Assembly (NCBI GenBank): GCA_031385445.1
Contig: JANNBM010000055.1
Span: forward strand, 1 to 64,000
From: CAIYZT01 sp031385445
GTDB lineage: Bacteria > Pseudomonadota > Alphaproteobacteria > Rhodobacterales > Rhodobacteraceae
DNA: 64,000 nucleotides
Reading direction: 5' to 3'
Below are positions 52,482 through 61,604 of the stretch, piece by piece. Each line of letters begins with the position of its first letter. Position 1 is the stretch's first letter. The position numbers and the translations under genes were made by a program. The notes beneath the pieces are model-generated. The model saw only the letters and a list, made by a program, of their open reading frames with translations. It did no database searches and was not told where the DNA came from.

Positions 52482-53956
52482 GCTTTGCCGTCACCCTGCC
52501 CGAACGCGGCACCTTTGACGCGTGGCGGGCTGCGGCGCGGCTGGCGATTTCGCACCAGATTGCCCCTGATCAGCTGGATTGGACCGGGACCGGCGGGCTT
52601 TTTGCCGCCGCGCCCCTGCCTGTGGGCCATGGACCGCATCAGGTGCGCGTCACGCAAGGATTCGTGAAACTTGCAGGGTCGGTGATCTGGCATTCGGACC
52701 CGGAACGCTTTGCGCTGCTGTATCAGGCGCTGTGGCGGACCTCGCGGCAGGACGGCGCGCCCCTGTCGCAGGCCGATCCGCTTGGTCGGCGTTTGAACCT
52801 GTTGGCCAAGGGCGTTGGCCGCGACATTCACAAGATGCACGCCTTTGTGCGGTTTCGCGAATGCCCCCCCGATGGCCAGAACGATGGCGCGCGCCGCCGC
52901 TTTGCGGCTTGGTTCGAACCCGAACACAACACGCTTGAACCCGGCGCTGCCTTTTTTGCCAAACGATTTGGCGATATGGATTGGATGATTGCGACCCCCC
53001 GCCTGACCGCGCAGTTTCACAATGGCACCCTCAGCTTTGGCCCCGCCGCCCCCCGCCCCGACCTGCCCACTGATGCGTCAGAGGGGCTTTGGGCCACCTA
53101 TTTCGCCAATATCTTCAACCCTGCCCGCATCAAACTGGATGCGATGCGGTCGGAGATGCCAAAGAAATACTGGAAAAACCTGCCCGAAACCCGTTTGATT
53201 CCCGACATGTTGAAAGACGCCGAGGCACGGGTGCAGCGCATGCGCGAGGCGGGGGCGTCCGTGGCCCGGCCGGGGGCGGCGGCGATTTCCACCCGCTACC
53301 GCGCGGCCATGCCCCAAGCCGTGGATGCGCAGGGCCTGCCCGAAACGCTGGATCAGGCGCGCGACGGTGCCCTGCACTGCCGCCGCTGCGCGCTGTGCGA
53401 GGCGGCAACCCAGACCGTCTGGGGCACCGGAGCCGTGGACGCCGCGCTGATGATCGTGGGCGAGCAGCCCGGCGATACCGAGGATCTGAGCGGCCGCCCC
53501 TTTGTTGGCCCCGCAGGTCAGGTGTTGCATCAGGCGATGGCAGCGGTGGGCGCGGAGCCCGGCGCAGTTTGGCTGACGAACGCCGTGAAACATTTCAAAT
53601 TCACCCCGCGCGGCAAACACCGCCTGCATGTTGCCCCGAACCAAACCGAAGTGGACAAGTGCCGGTGGTGGCTGGGGCTGGAACTGGCGTTCATCCGCCC
53701 CAAAGTGACCCTTGCGCTCGGGGCAACGGCGGCGTTTGCGCTGACAGGAAACGACGCCGCATTGGCCGCGCGGCGCGGGACGGTTGAGCCGGGGCTGCAC
53801 GGCGGTCCGGTTCTGATCTCGTGGCACCCGGCCTTTATCCTGCGTCTGACCGATCCGGCGCATCAGGTGCGCGCGCGGGATCAGATGACCGATGATCTGC
53901 GCGCTGCCCTTGCCATGACGCAAGAGGTGGCGGCGCGCGAAATTCGCACCATATGA
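52478..53956 (+). CDS. DUF4130-UdgX fusion: uracil-DNA cross-linking glycosylase
   Basis: A 492-residue fusion protein. Residues about 1-260 are DUF4130, a partner domain of the radical-SAM protein. Residues about 295-490 are a UdgX/family 4 glycosylase: C301-x2-C304-x2-C307, GEQPGDTEDLSGRPFVGPAGQVL (from 328), the UdgX loop KHRLH ending at H384, and C395. In UdgX the histidine of this loop bonds covalently to the site where uracil was removed. It starts at a GTG overlapping the radical-SAM stop. Confidence 0.88.
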   Translation: MSFAVTLPERGTFDAWRAAARLAISHQIAPDQLDWTGTGGLFAAAPLPVGHGPHQVRVTQGFVKLAGSVIWHSDPERFALLYQALWRTSRQDGAPLSQADPLGRRLNLLAKGVGRDIHKMHAFVRFRECPPDGQNDGARRRFAAWFEPEHNTLEPGAAFFAKRFGDMDWMIATPRLTAQFHNGTLSFGPAAPRPDLPTDASEGLWATYFANIFNPARIKLDAMRSEMPKKYWKNLPETRLIPDMLKDAEARVQRMREAGASVARPGAAAISTRYRAAMPQAVDAQGLPETLDQARDGALHCRRCALCEAATQTVWGTGAVDAALMIVGEQPGDTEDLSGRPFVGPAGQVLHQAMAAVGAEPGAVWLTNAVKHFKFTPRGKHRLHVAPNQTEVDKCRWWLGLELAFIRPKVTLALGATAAFALTGNDAALAARRGTVEPGLHGGPVLISWHPAFILRLTDPAHQVRARDQMTDDLRAALAMTQEVAAREIRTI

Positions 53957-53987
53957 CGTTTTCAAGTGACAATTGCAGGACCGCCCG

Positions 53988-54146
53988 ATGCCCAAGATGC
54001 GCAAGAAATCCGAACTGCCGACCAAAATCTGCGTGGTCTGCGGCTTGCCGTTCACCTGGCGCAAGAAATGGGAGCGCGACTGGGACCGCGTGACCCATTG
54101 TTCCGACCGTTGCCGCAGCGCCAAACTGCAAAAGGCAGGCGCATGA
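53988..54146 (+). CDS. DUF2256 small zinc-finger-like protein
   Basis: This 52-residue protein has ICVVCGLPFTWRKKWERDW and HCSDRCR, giving a C-x2-C...C-x3-C metal site. DUF2256 genes are often next to photolyase/cryptochrome genes, as here; the stop overlaps the photolyase start (ATGA). Its job is unknown. It lies 31 bases after the UdgX gene. Confidence 0.85.
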   Translation: MPKMRKKSELPTKICVVCGLPFTWRKKWERDWDRVTHCSDRCRSAKLQKAGA

Positions 54147-55684
54147 CCCGGCATCTGCGCTTCGTCCTTGGCGATCAGTTGACGCGCGATCTGTCGGCGC
54201 TGCGCGGCCTTGACCCTGCGCAGGATGTCGTCCTGATGGTCGAGGCGTCAGCCGAGGCGCGCAACGTGCCGCATCACAAGCAAAAGATCGCCTTTGTGCT
54301 GTCCGCCATGCGCCATTTCGCCGAAGATTTGCGCGCCGAGGGCGTGCAGGTCGATTACATCTTGATGGATGATCCGGACAACGCGCAGGATTTGGGGCGT
54401 GAGCTTGGCAAAGCCGTGCAGCGCCATCGCCCCGCGTCGATCGTGGTGACAGAGCCGAGCGAGTGGCGCGTTTGGCAGATGATGCGGGGCTCGGACGTGG
54501 GCGCGCCCTTGGATATCCGCGAAGATGACCGTTTCTTTTGCACGCGGGGCGACTTTGTTGCCCTGACCAGCGCCCGCAAAACCGGCCGGATGGAGTTTTT
54601 CTATCGCGAGATGCGCCGCCGCAGCGGTCTTTTGATGCATGCCGGCGCGCCGGAGGGCGGGCAGTGGAACTTTGACCCCGAAAACCGCAAAGCCTTGCCG
54701 CGCGGCCAGCGCCCGCCCGCGCGCCGCCGTTTTGCCCCCGATGCCATCACGACCGAGGTTATGGCGCTTGTCGCCGCCCGTTTTGGCAATCACTTCGGCG
54801 ATCTGGCCCCCTTTGGCTGGGCCGTGACCCGCGCGGATGCCTTGCACGCGCTGGACCATTTCATCACCGACTGCCTGCCCGGATTTGGCGATTATCAGGA
54901 CGCAATGAAGGCGGGCGAGGATTTCCTTTACCACAGCCTGATCTCGCCCTATCTGAACGTCGGCCTGCTGACAGCGCGCGAGGTCTGCGCGCGGGCTGAG
55001 GCGGCTTATCGGTGCGGCGCGGCGCCGATCAACGCGGTCGAGGGGTTCATCCGCCAGATTCTTGGCTGGCGCGAATTCGTGCGGGGCATCTATTGGGCGG
55101 AAATGCCGGAGTATGCGCTGTCAAACCACCTGAATGCCGTGCGCGATCTGCCGGCGCTGTATTGGACCGGCGACACGCCGATGCGCTGCATGGCCGAATG
55201 TATCGGCACCACGCGCCGCCACGCCTATGCCCACCACATCCAGCGTCTGATGGTGACGGGGAATTTTGCCCTGCTCGCAGGCGTCGCCCCGGCGCAGATC
55301 GAGGAATGGTATCTGGCTGTTTATGCCGATGCGTTTGAATGGGTCGAATTGCCCAATGTGCATGGCATGGTGATGCATGCCGACGGCGGGCGGCTGGGAT
55401 CAAAACCCTATGCCGCGTCGGGGGCCTATATCGACCGGATGTCGGATTATTGCCAAGGCTGCGCATATGATCCGAAGGTCAAACTTGGGCCGAAGGCCTG
55501 TCCGTTCAACTATCTCTACTGGAATTTCCTGATCGAGAATGCGGCCACTCTGCGGCCGAACCCGCGCATGTCACTACCTTATGTGACCCTGTCCAAGATG
55601 CCCGCTGAACAGAAGGCCGACATCACCCGCTCTGCTGCCGACTTTTTGAACGGGCTGCAGACGGCAGAAGATTTGCCGTGGTGA
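54143..55684 (+). CDS. FeS-type photolyase/cryptochrome (PhrB/CryB family)
   Basis: A 513-residue flavoprotein. The start RHLRFVLGDQLTRDLSAL is typical of the iron-sulfur bacterial cryptochrome/photolyase group. The [4Fe-4S] cysteines are C349, C437, C440 and C453 (YCQGCAYDP...KACPFNYLYW), each three residues beyond those reported for Rhodobacter CryB. Family members repair (6-4) photoproducts or act as blue-light regulators; which applies here is not decidable. Overlaps both neighbours. Confidence 0.9.
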   Translation: MTRHLRFVLGDQLTRDLSALRGLDPAQDVVLMVEASAEARNVPHHKQKIAFVLSAMRHFAEDLRAEGVQVDYILMDDPDNAQDLGRELGKAVQRHRPASIVVTEPSEWRVWQMMRGSDVGAPLDIREDDRFFCTRGDFVALTSARKTGRMEFFYREMRRRSGLLMHAGAPEGGQWNFDPENRKALPRGQRPPARRRFAPDAITTEVMALVAARFGNHFGDLAPFGWAVTRADALHALDHFITDCLPGFGDYQDAMKAGEDFLYHSLISPYLNVGLLTAREVCARAEAAYRCGAAPINAVEGFIRQILGWREFVRGIYWAEMPEYALSNHLNAVRDLPALYWTGDTPMRCMAECIGTTRRHAYAHHIQRLMVTGNFALLAGVAPAQIEEWYLAVYADAFEWVELPNVHGMVMHADGGRLGSKPYAASGAYIDRMSDYCQGCAYDPKVKLGPKACPFNYLYWNFLIENAATLRPNPRMSLPYVTLSKMPAEQKADITRSAADFLNGLQTAEDLPW

Positions 55685-57030
55685 TGGACCCAAAGCGCGC
55701 GGCGCCGGTGCCAACGGGGCGCACGTCGCGGCTGTTTCACATGGGCAATGTGATCGCGGGGATTGCGGGCGGCGCGGTGGCGGGCGGTCTGCGGCAGTTG
55801 GCGACGGGCCGGCGCCCCGATCTGGCGGGTGTTTTGCTGACGCCGTCCAACGCGCTGCGCCTGACGAACGGGTTGTCGCATATGCGCGGGGCGGCGCTGA
55901 AGCTGGGGCAGATGTTGTCGATGGACACGGGGCTTGTCCTTTCGCCGCAGTTGACCCAAATCCTCTCCACCCTGCGCGATGACGCAAAACACATGCCGCC
56001 CAAGCAACTGCAGGCCGTTCTCAACACGCAATGGGGCGATGGTTGGATGAAACATTTCCAACGGTTCGATGTGCGCCCCTTTGCGGCGGCCTCGATCGGA
56101 CAGGTGCACCGGGCTGTGACGCGCGATGGCACCGAGCTTGCGGTCAAGGTGCAGTATCCCGGCGTGCGCGCCAGCATCGACAGCGATGTGAACAATATTG
56201 CGGCGCTGATGCGCCTGCCGGGGCTGTTGCCGCGCGGCATGGATGTCTCGCCTCTGCTCTCCGAGGCCAAGCGCCAGTTGCACGCCGAAGCTGACTATCT
56301 GGCCGAGGCGCAGCATCTGGCGCGGTTCGGGGCTTTGTTGGCCGGGTCTGATGTGTTTGTGCTGCCTGCCCTGCGCCCGGATCTGTGCACCTCGCAGGTT
56401 CTGGCGATGAGCTTTGTCCACTGCGCGCCGCTTGACATTCTGGTCGATGCGCCACAAGCCCTGCGCGACCGGGTTGCCACCGCGCTGATCGACCTTGTGC
56501 TGCGCGAGTTGTTTGAATTCGGCGCGATGCAGACCGATCCGAACCTTGCCAACTATGGATTTGACGCAGACACCGGCCGCATCGTGCTGTTGGATTTTGG
56601 CGCCGTGCAACCGATTGCGCCGGACTTGGCGGCTGATTTTCGCGGCCTCGCGCAAGCGGCGCTGAGCGGTGAGACGGAAGAGGCGCGCGAAGCCATGCTG
56701 CGCATCGGTTATTTCGGCCCCACCACAGCGCCGCATCATCAGGCCCTGATCCGCGCGATGTTCGAAGTTGCCATGACCCCCTTGCGGCAGGACACCCCCT
56801 TTGACTTTGGCCGCAGCGATCTTTTGGAACGGTTGCGTGACATGGGGCTTGCCATAGGCACTGACCGCGAGCTTTCGCATGTGCCGCCCGCTGAAACCCT
56901 GTTTTTGCATCGCAAGATCGGCGGCATGTATCTGATGGCGGCGAAACTGCGGGCACAGGTCGCGCTGCGCCCGATGGTCCGGGCCTATTGCCCGAACGCA
57001 CCCATGACAGCAAGCACAGGGCGGGCGTGA
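55684..57030 (+). CDS. ABC1/AarF (UbiB-like) family protein
   Basis: A 448-residue atypical kinase-like protein. The KxGQ motif (ALKLGQMLSMD) and the Ala-rich loop FAAASIGQVH of the ABC1 family are present, with AVKVQYPGV and VLLDFGAVQ. Family members support ubiquinone or lipid metabolism. The ATG overlaps the photolyase stop (TGATG); two GTG codons just before it are alternatives. Its place in this operon points to quinone or membrane protection during light stress. Confidence 0.85.
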   Translation: MDPKRAAPVPTGRTSRLFHMGNVIAGIAGGAVAGGLRQLATGRRPDLAGVLLTPSNALRLTNGLSHMRGAALKLGQMLSMDTGLVLSPQLTQILSTLRDDAKHMPPKQLQAVLNTQWGDGWMKHFQRFDVRPFAAASIGQVHRAVTRDGTELAVKVQYPGVRASIDSDVNNIAALMRLPGLLPRGMDVSPLLSEAKRQLHAEADYLAEAQHLARFGALLAGSDVFVLPALRPDLCTSQVLAMSFVHCAPLDILVDAPQALRDRVATALIDLVLRELFEFGAMQTDPNLANYGFDADTGRIVLLDFGAVQPIAPDLAADFRGLAQAALSGETEEAREAMLRIGYFGPTTAPHHQALIRAMFEVAMTPLRQDTPFDFGRSDLLERLRDMGLAIGTDRELSHVPPAETLFLHRKIGGMYLMAAKLRAQVALRPMVRAYCPNAPMTASTGRA

Positions 57031-58244
57031 TGACAGACTGGATCCCGACCCGCGCCGAGGGCGAGACGATCATAGCGGCGTTCAGCGCGCGCATGGGCCG
57101 CCGCTATGCCAATGGCCGCAACACCGATCACGGCCCCGGCGCGCATAAGGCGGTGTCGGTGCTGTCGCCCTATGTCCGGCGCAGGTTGGTGTTGGAACAG
57201 GATCTGGTGGCCACAGCGCTGGCGGTCCACGGGCCGCAAGAGGCCGAGAAATTCGTTCACGAAGTGATCTGGCGCGGCTATTTCAAAGGCTGGCTGGAAC
57301 GCCGCCCGCAGGTCTGGACCAGCTACGTCTGCGGGCTGACGGCTGATCTTGCCGCGCTTGACCGCGACCGCCGCCTGCGCCGCGATGTGGACCGCGCGGT
57401 GAATGGCCAGACCGGGCTTGAATGCTTTGATGCCTGGGCCAACGAACTGGTGGACACCGGGTATCTGCACAATCACGCGCGGATGTGGTTTGCCTCGATC
57501 TGGATCTTCACACTCGGCCTGCCGTGGCGGCTGGGAGCGGATTTCTTCTATCGTCACCTTCTCGATGGTGATGCGGCGTCCAACACGTTGGGCTGGCGCT
57601 GGGTCGCGGGCCTGCATACGCGCGGCAAACCCTATCCGGCCGATGCCCAGAATATCGCCACCTTTACCGCCGGGCGCTTTGCGCCGCGCCGCGGCGATCT
57701 GGCGGAAGTTACCCAAGGGCTGGAGGCGAGCGAACCTGACGGCCTGCCGTCCGTTCTGCCGCTGCGGGCAATCACGGCGCCTGCACCGCACCGCCCGACG
57801 GCCCTGCTGATCACCGACGAGGATTGCCGGGTCGAGGATTTCGATCTGACCGCTTTTGATATCCGCGGCACTGCAACCTTGGCGGCCAGTTCCCTGCGCT
57901 CGCCTTTGCCCGTGTCTGATCTGATCACCCGGTTTGAGGCAGGGGCGCTTGCCGATGCGGCGATGCGGCTGGGGATAAGCGCCTTGGCCTTGCAAGCCGC
58001 TGATCCTGCTGCGTTGGCCAAATGGGCCGCAGCGGCAGGGGCCACGCAGATTGCAACGCCCTATATCACACGCGGCCCCCTGCGCGATTGGTTGGACCAG
58101 TCGGCGCCCTCCTTGGCACAGGCCGGCATCACCCTTTGCGAATGGCGGCGCGATTGGGACGCGGCGATCTGGCCGCACGCCACCGCCGGGTTCTTCAAGG
58201 TACGGCAGCAGATTCCGCAGATTTTGGAACAGGTGCTGCCATGA
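57030..58244 (+). CDS. Photolyase-like protein with FAD domain first and alpha/beta domain last
   Basis: A 404-residue protein. Residues about 1-235 match the helical FAD-binding domain of photolyases (RRYANGRNTDHGPG, LSPYVRRRLV, HEVIWRGYFKGWLE, LHNHARMWFASIW). The rest (LLITDEDCRVEDFD, then WAAAAGATQIATPYITRGPLRDWL and WPHATAGFFKVRQQIPQIL) looks like the alpha/beta antenna domain that normally comes first. If so, the protein is circularly permuted. TGATG overlap with the ABC1 gene. The function is unknown; light-sensing or repair is likely. Confidence 0.75.
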   Translation: MTDWIPTRAEGETIIAAFSARMGRRYANGRNTDHGPGAHKAVSVLSPYVRRRLVLEQDLVATALAVHGPQEAEKFVHEVIWRGYFKGWLERRPQVWTSYVCGLTADLAALDRDRRLRRDVDRAVNGQTGLECFDAWANELVDTGYLHNHARMWFASIWIFTLGLPWRLGADFFYRHLLDGDAASNTLGWRWVAGLHTRGKPYPADAQNIATFTAGRFAPRRGDLAEVTQGLEASEPDGLPSVLPLRAITAPAPHRPTALLITDEDCRVEDFDLTAFDIRGTATLAASSLRSPLPVSDLITRFEAGALADAAMRLGISALALQAADPAALAKWAAAAGATQIATPYITRGPLRDWLDQSAPSLAQAGITLCEWRRDWDAAIWPHATAGFFKVRQQIPQILEQVLP

Positions 58245-59161
58245 TCGTCATCATCGGATCGGGCATGGCGGGTCTGGCCTGTGCACGGCGGCTGGCGGAG
58301 GCGGGGCATGCGCCGGTCGTGCTCGACAAAGGGCGCTGCATCGGCGGGCGGATGGCAACGCGGCGCGTGGGCGATCTGCAGTTTGACCATGGCGCGCAAT
58401 ATGTGAACGCGCATGGTGCGGGATTTGCGGCGATGTTGCTTGGTCTGGGCGACGCCGTGGCGGGTTGGCAGGATGGCACGGGCCGCACGCACAGCGTCGG
58501 CGTGCCGGGCATGTCGGCCATTCCAAAGGCGATGGGGGCCGGGCTGAAGATCCGGCAAGACGTGCAGGTGACGCGCGTGCAGCCGGACGGCGATGGCTGG
58601 GTTCTGCATCTGGATACCGGCACGATGCGCGCTTCTTGTGTTGTGGTCACCGTGCCCGCACCGCAGGTGGCAGAACTGCTGGGGGCGGAGCATCCGCTGG
58701 TGCGCGCCCTCTCCCCCTTGCGGCTGGCGCCCTGCCTGACGTTGATGGCCGCAGTCAATGCCCCTGCCCCTTTCATCACCCGACTGGATGCAGACGATTC
58801 CCTAACGTGGATCGCACAAGACAGCGCTAAGCCGGGTCGCCCACAGGGTGTTGCGACACGGTGGGTGGCGCAAGCGGGTGACGCGTTCAGCCAAACCCAT
58901 CTGGAAGAGACCCCGGCCGGGATTGCCGCCCGAATGCTGCCGCTGCTGTGCGACCGGCTGGGCGTGCCCCGTGACCGGGTGACCCATGCCGCAGCCCATC
59001 GCTGGCGCCATGCCCGTGTGACACAGGCGCTGGGCCAACCCTTCCTGCGCAGCCCGGGCGCGGCGCTGTATCTGGGCGGCGACTGGTGCATCGGACCTCG
59101 GGCCGAAGCCGCGTGGACCAGCGGCACCGCCATCGCTGACGACATCTTGGCGCGGGGGTGA
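58241..59161 (+). CDS. Renalase-like FAD amine oxidase family protein
   Basis: A 306-residue protein with an N-terminal dinucleotide site IIGSGMAGLACARRL, the GRMATRR segment and DHGAQYV of renalase-type flavoproteins, and the C-terminal FAD contact LGGDWCIGPRAEAAWTSG. Its substrate is not known; such genes recur in photolyase clusters. It overlaps the preceding gene by ATGA. Confidence 0.85.
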   Translation: MIVIIGSGMAGLACARRLAEAGHAPVVLDKGRCIGGRMATRRVGDLQFDHGAQYVNAHGAGFAAMLLGLGDAVAGWQDGTGRTHSVGVPGMSAIPKAMGAGLKIRQDVQVTRVQPDGDGWVLHLDTGTMRASCVVVTVPAPQVAELLGAEHPLVRALSPLRLAPCLTLMAAVNAPAPFITRLDADDSLTWIAQDSAKPGRPQGVATRWVAQAGDAFSQTHLEETPAGIAARMLPLLCDRLGVPRDRVTHAAAHRWRHARVTQALGQPFLRSPGAALYLGGDWCIGPRAEAAWTSGTAIADDILARG

Positions 59162-59163
59162 CC

Positions 59164-59982
59164 ATGTTGACCGATCCGCGTATTGCCCGGCTGATCACCC
59201 TGATCCGCGCCGCCCTGCGCCCGCCCGCCGGGGCGGCGCGCATCGCCCTTGCGCTTGGTCTTGGCGCATTGTGCCACACGCTTTTTGCGGCTGGCGTGCT
59301 GGCGATGATCGTGGCGATGTTCTTTGGGCTCAGCGAAAGCTTTGGCACCGTGCCCTGGCCCATGGCCGCGCTGGCCAATGCGGCGCTGATCGTGCAGTTC
59401 CCCCTGGCCCATACTTTGCTGTTGACCGGCCCCGGTGGGCGACTTCTGGCCCGCATGATCCCCGGCCGCTACGGCCAGACGCTGGCCACCACGACCTATG
59501 CCATCATCGCCTCGGCCCAGCTTCTGGCGCTGTTTGCGCTGTGGACGCCGTCGGGCATCGTCTGGTGGCGGGCCGAGGGGGGTGCGTTGTGGGTGGTCTG
59601 TTCCGCCTACGCCACCAGTTGGCTGATCCTGCTGAAAGCCAGCATTCACGCGGGCGCCGAGGTGCAATCGCGCGCACTGGGCTGGATGTCGCTTCTGGCG
59701 CGCATCCGCCCGGTGTTTCCCGACATGCCAAGCCAAGGGCTGTTCCGCCTGATCCGCCAGCCGATCTATGTGGCCTTCGCGCTGACGCTGTGGACCCCTG
59801 CGGTCTGGACGCCGGACCAACTGGCGCTGGCGATCAGCTTTACCGCCTATTGTGTTTTGGCCCCGCGTCTGAAGGAGCGCCGCTTTGCCGCCCGGTATGG
59901 CGCGCGCTTTGATCGCTATCGGGCCGAAGTGCCCTACATGATGCCGCAGTTGACCACCGCCAAGGACCGCCCCGATGCGTAA
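59164..59982 (+). CDS. NnrU/isoprenylcysteine-methyltransferase-like membrane protein
   Basis: A 272-residue protein with about six membrane segments. LFRLIRQPIYVAFALTLWTPAVWT and the tail LKERRFAARYGARFDRYRAEVPYMMP resemble the C-terminal part of NnrU/ICMT-like methyltransferases. The start is ATG 59164 with GGGGG upstream, or GTG 59158 overlapping the preceding stop. Substrate unknown. Confidence 0.7.
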   Translation: MLTDPRIARLITLIRAALRPPAGAARIALALGLGALCHTLFAAGVLAMIVAMFFGLSESFGTVPWPMAALANAALIVQFPLAHTLLLTGPGGRLLARMIPGRYGQTLATTTYAIIASAQLLALFALWTPSGIVWWRAEGGALWVVCSAYATSWLILLKASIHAGAEVQSRALGWMSLLARIRPVFPDMPSQGLFRLIRQPIYVAFALTLWTPAVWTPDQLALAISFTAYCVLAPRLKERRFAARYGARFDRYRAEVPYMMPQLTTAKDRPDA

Positions 59983-60688
59983 TGATCTGACGATTTATGA
60001 CCACGTCGCGGACAGCTGGTGGTCGGATGACATCCGCTGGGTGCGGACGCTGAAAAACCTGGTCCCGGGGCGGCTGGCCTGGTTTGACGCCCGGATCAAC
60101 TGGCAGGGCAAAGCGGTGCTGGATCTGGGCTGCGCAGGCGGCTTTATGGCCGAGGCCCTGGCGGCGCGCGGCGCAGATGTCACCGGGATCGACCCGGCGA
60201 TTGGCGCCATCAATGCCGCCCGCGCCCATGCCCGTGCCAGTGGCCTGCGCATCGGCTATGATGTGGGTGTGGGTGAGGCGCTGCCCTATGACAGCGCCAG
60301 TTTTGATGCCGTGGTTTGCGTCGATGTGCTGGAACATGTGGCCGATCTGACCCGCGTTCTGGCCGAAGTCGCGCGCACTCTGCGCCCCGGCGGGATGTTT
60401 TTGTTCGATACGATCAACCGCAACCCGCTGGCCCGTCTGGCCACCATCACCATGGCCGAAGACCTGCTGCACCTGTTGCCGCGCGGCACGCATGACCCGG
60501 TCAAGTTCATCAAACCCCGTGAATTGCGCGCGGCCATGCAAGGCGCGGGGCTGGTGCCGGGTGCGATCACCGGCCTTGGGCCGCGCGGGATAAACCGCCG
60601 GTTGGACCTGACCTTTGGCCCGCTGCCGCTGACCGCGATCCTGTATATGGGCACCGCGCATAAGCCTGTCGCCGTGAACGGAGGCTGA
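59975..60688 (+). CDS. UbiG-like SAM-dependent methyltransferase
   Basis: A 237-residue class I methyltransferase. The SAM site is VLDLGCAGGFMAEALAARGADVTGIDPA, followed by FDAVVCVDVLEHVADL and LRPGGMFLFDTINR, all very close to UbiG. The C-terminal VKFIKPRELRAAMQGAG is also UbiG-like. It may methylate a quinone or a related ring in this operon and not replace the housekeeping UbiG. It overlaps the NnrU-like gene by 8 bases. Confidence 0.82.
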   Translation: MRNDLTIYDHVADSWWSDDIRWVRTLKNLVPGRLAWFDARINWQGKAVLDLGCAGGFMAEALAARGADVTGIDPAIGAINAARAHARASGLRIGYDVGVGEALPYDSASFDAVVCVDVLEHVADLTRVLAEVARTLRPGGMFLFDTINRNPLARLATITMAEDLLHLLPRGTHDPVKFIKPRELRAAMQGAGLVPGAITGLGPRGINRRLDLTFGPLPLTAILYMGTAHKPVAVNGG

Positions 60689-60691
60689 CCC

Positions 60692-61090
60692 TTGCTGATC
60701 CTTGCAACCCTGACCACCGCGCTGCTGTTTGGCGGGATGGGTCTTTACAGCTTCGGCTTTGCCGCGTTCCTGTTCACGGCCCTGCCGCCCGATGTCGCAG
60801 CCCGGACGATACGGCGGGCGTTTCCGATGTTTTACCTGTTCGTACTGGTCTGTTCTGCCGCCGCGGCGGTGGTGCTGTGGGCGGGCAATCTGCCGGGCGC
60901 GGGGCTGCTTGCGCTGGTGGCGGGCACCGTGCTGCCCACCCGTCAACTTCTGATGCCCGCGATCAACCGCGCGACCGACACGGGTGACAAGGGGCGGTTC
61001 AAGGCGTTGCACGGGCTGTCTGTGGCGATAACCTTGGCGCATATCGCCTTGACAGGCACGGCGCTGCTGCGTCTGACAGGTGCCGCATGA
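60692..61090 (+). CDS. DUF4149-like membrane protein
   Basis: A 132-residue protein with four membrane segments and the loop LPPDVAARTIRRAFPMFYLF, typical of DUF4149-type proteins. The start is a TTG at 60692, supported by GGAGG 7-8 bases upstream. Its stop overlaps the DUF427 start. Confidence 0.7.
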   Translation: MLILATLTTALLFGGMGLYSFGFAAFLFTALPPDVAARTIRRAFPMFYLFVLVCSAAAAVVLWAGNLPGAGLLALVAGTVLPTRQLLMPAINRATDTGDKGRFKALHGLSVAITLAHIALTGTALLRLTGAA

Positions 61091-61561
61091 CCCGGTTGTC
61101 CCGCGAAAACGTCCAATCCTCTTCCCGCCCCCCTGCGCTGGCGCCCGCGCCGCATCGCATCACGGTCCGGCTTGGCGGTGTGCTGGTAGCCGACACCATC
61201 CGTGCCCTTCGGGTGTTGGAGACCCACCACGCGCCCACCTATCCCCTGCCGCCCGAGGATATCCCTGCCACCCTGCGCCCGGTTCAGGGCAACAGCTTTT
61301 GCGAATGGAAGGGCGTTGCGCGCTTTTACGACGTGCTGTCCGGTGACAAGACCGCCCTGCGCGCCGCCTGTGCCTATGACCGGCCGACCGCTGACTTCGG
61401 GGGCACTTGCGGGCCATGTGGCATTTTGCGCAGGACTGATGGACGAGGCTTGGGTCGGCGAACAGAGCGTCATCCCGCAGCCGGGCGATTTTTATGGCGG
61501 CTGGATCACGCCCACTCTGGACGGGCAGATCAAGGGCGCGCCGGGGACAAAGCATTGGTAA
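61087..61561 (+). pseudogene. DUF427 gene interrupted by one frameshift
   Basis: Translation from ATG 61087 follows DUF427 (ITVRLGGVLVADT, SFCEWKGVARFYDV, CAYDRPTADF) up to a GGGGG run at 61399-61403. The family sequence then continues in another frame: ALAGHVAFCAGLMDEAWVG, GDFYGGWITP and the end at 61561. Removing one G restores one frame of about 157 codons. It is either a recent mutation, a slippery run, or a sequencing error. Confidence 0.8.
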
Positions 61562-61604
61562 CGGCGGTGCGTGGCGGCGGCCATGCAATCGCAGGAAAAA
61601 GGGG

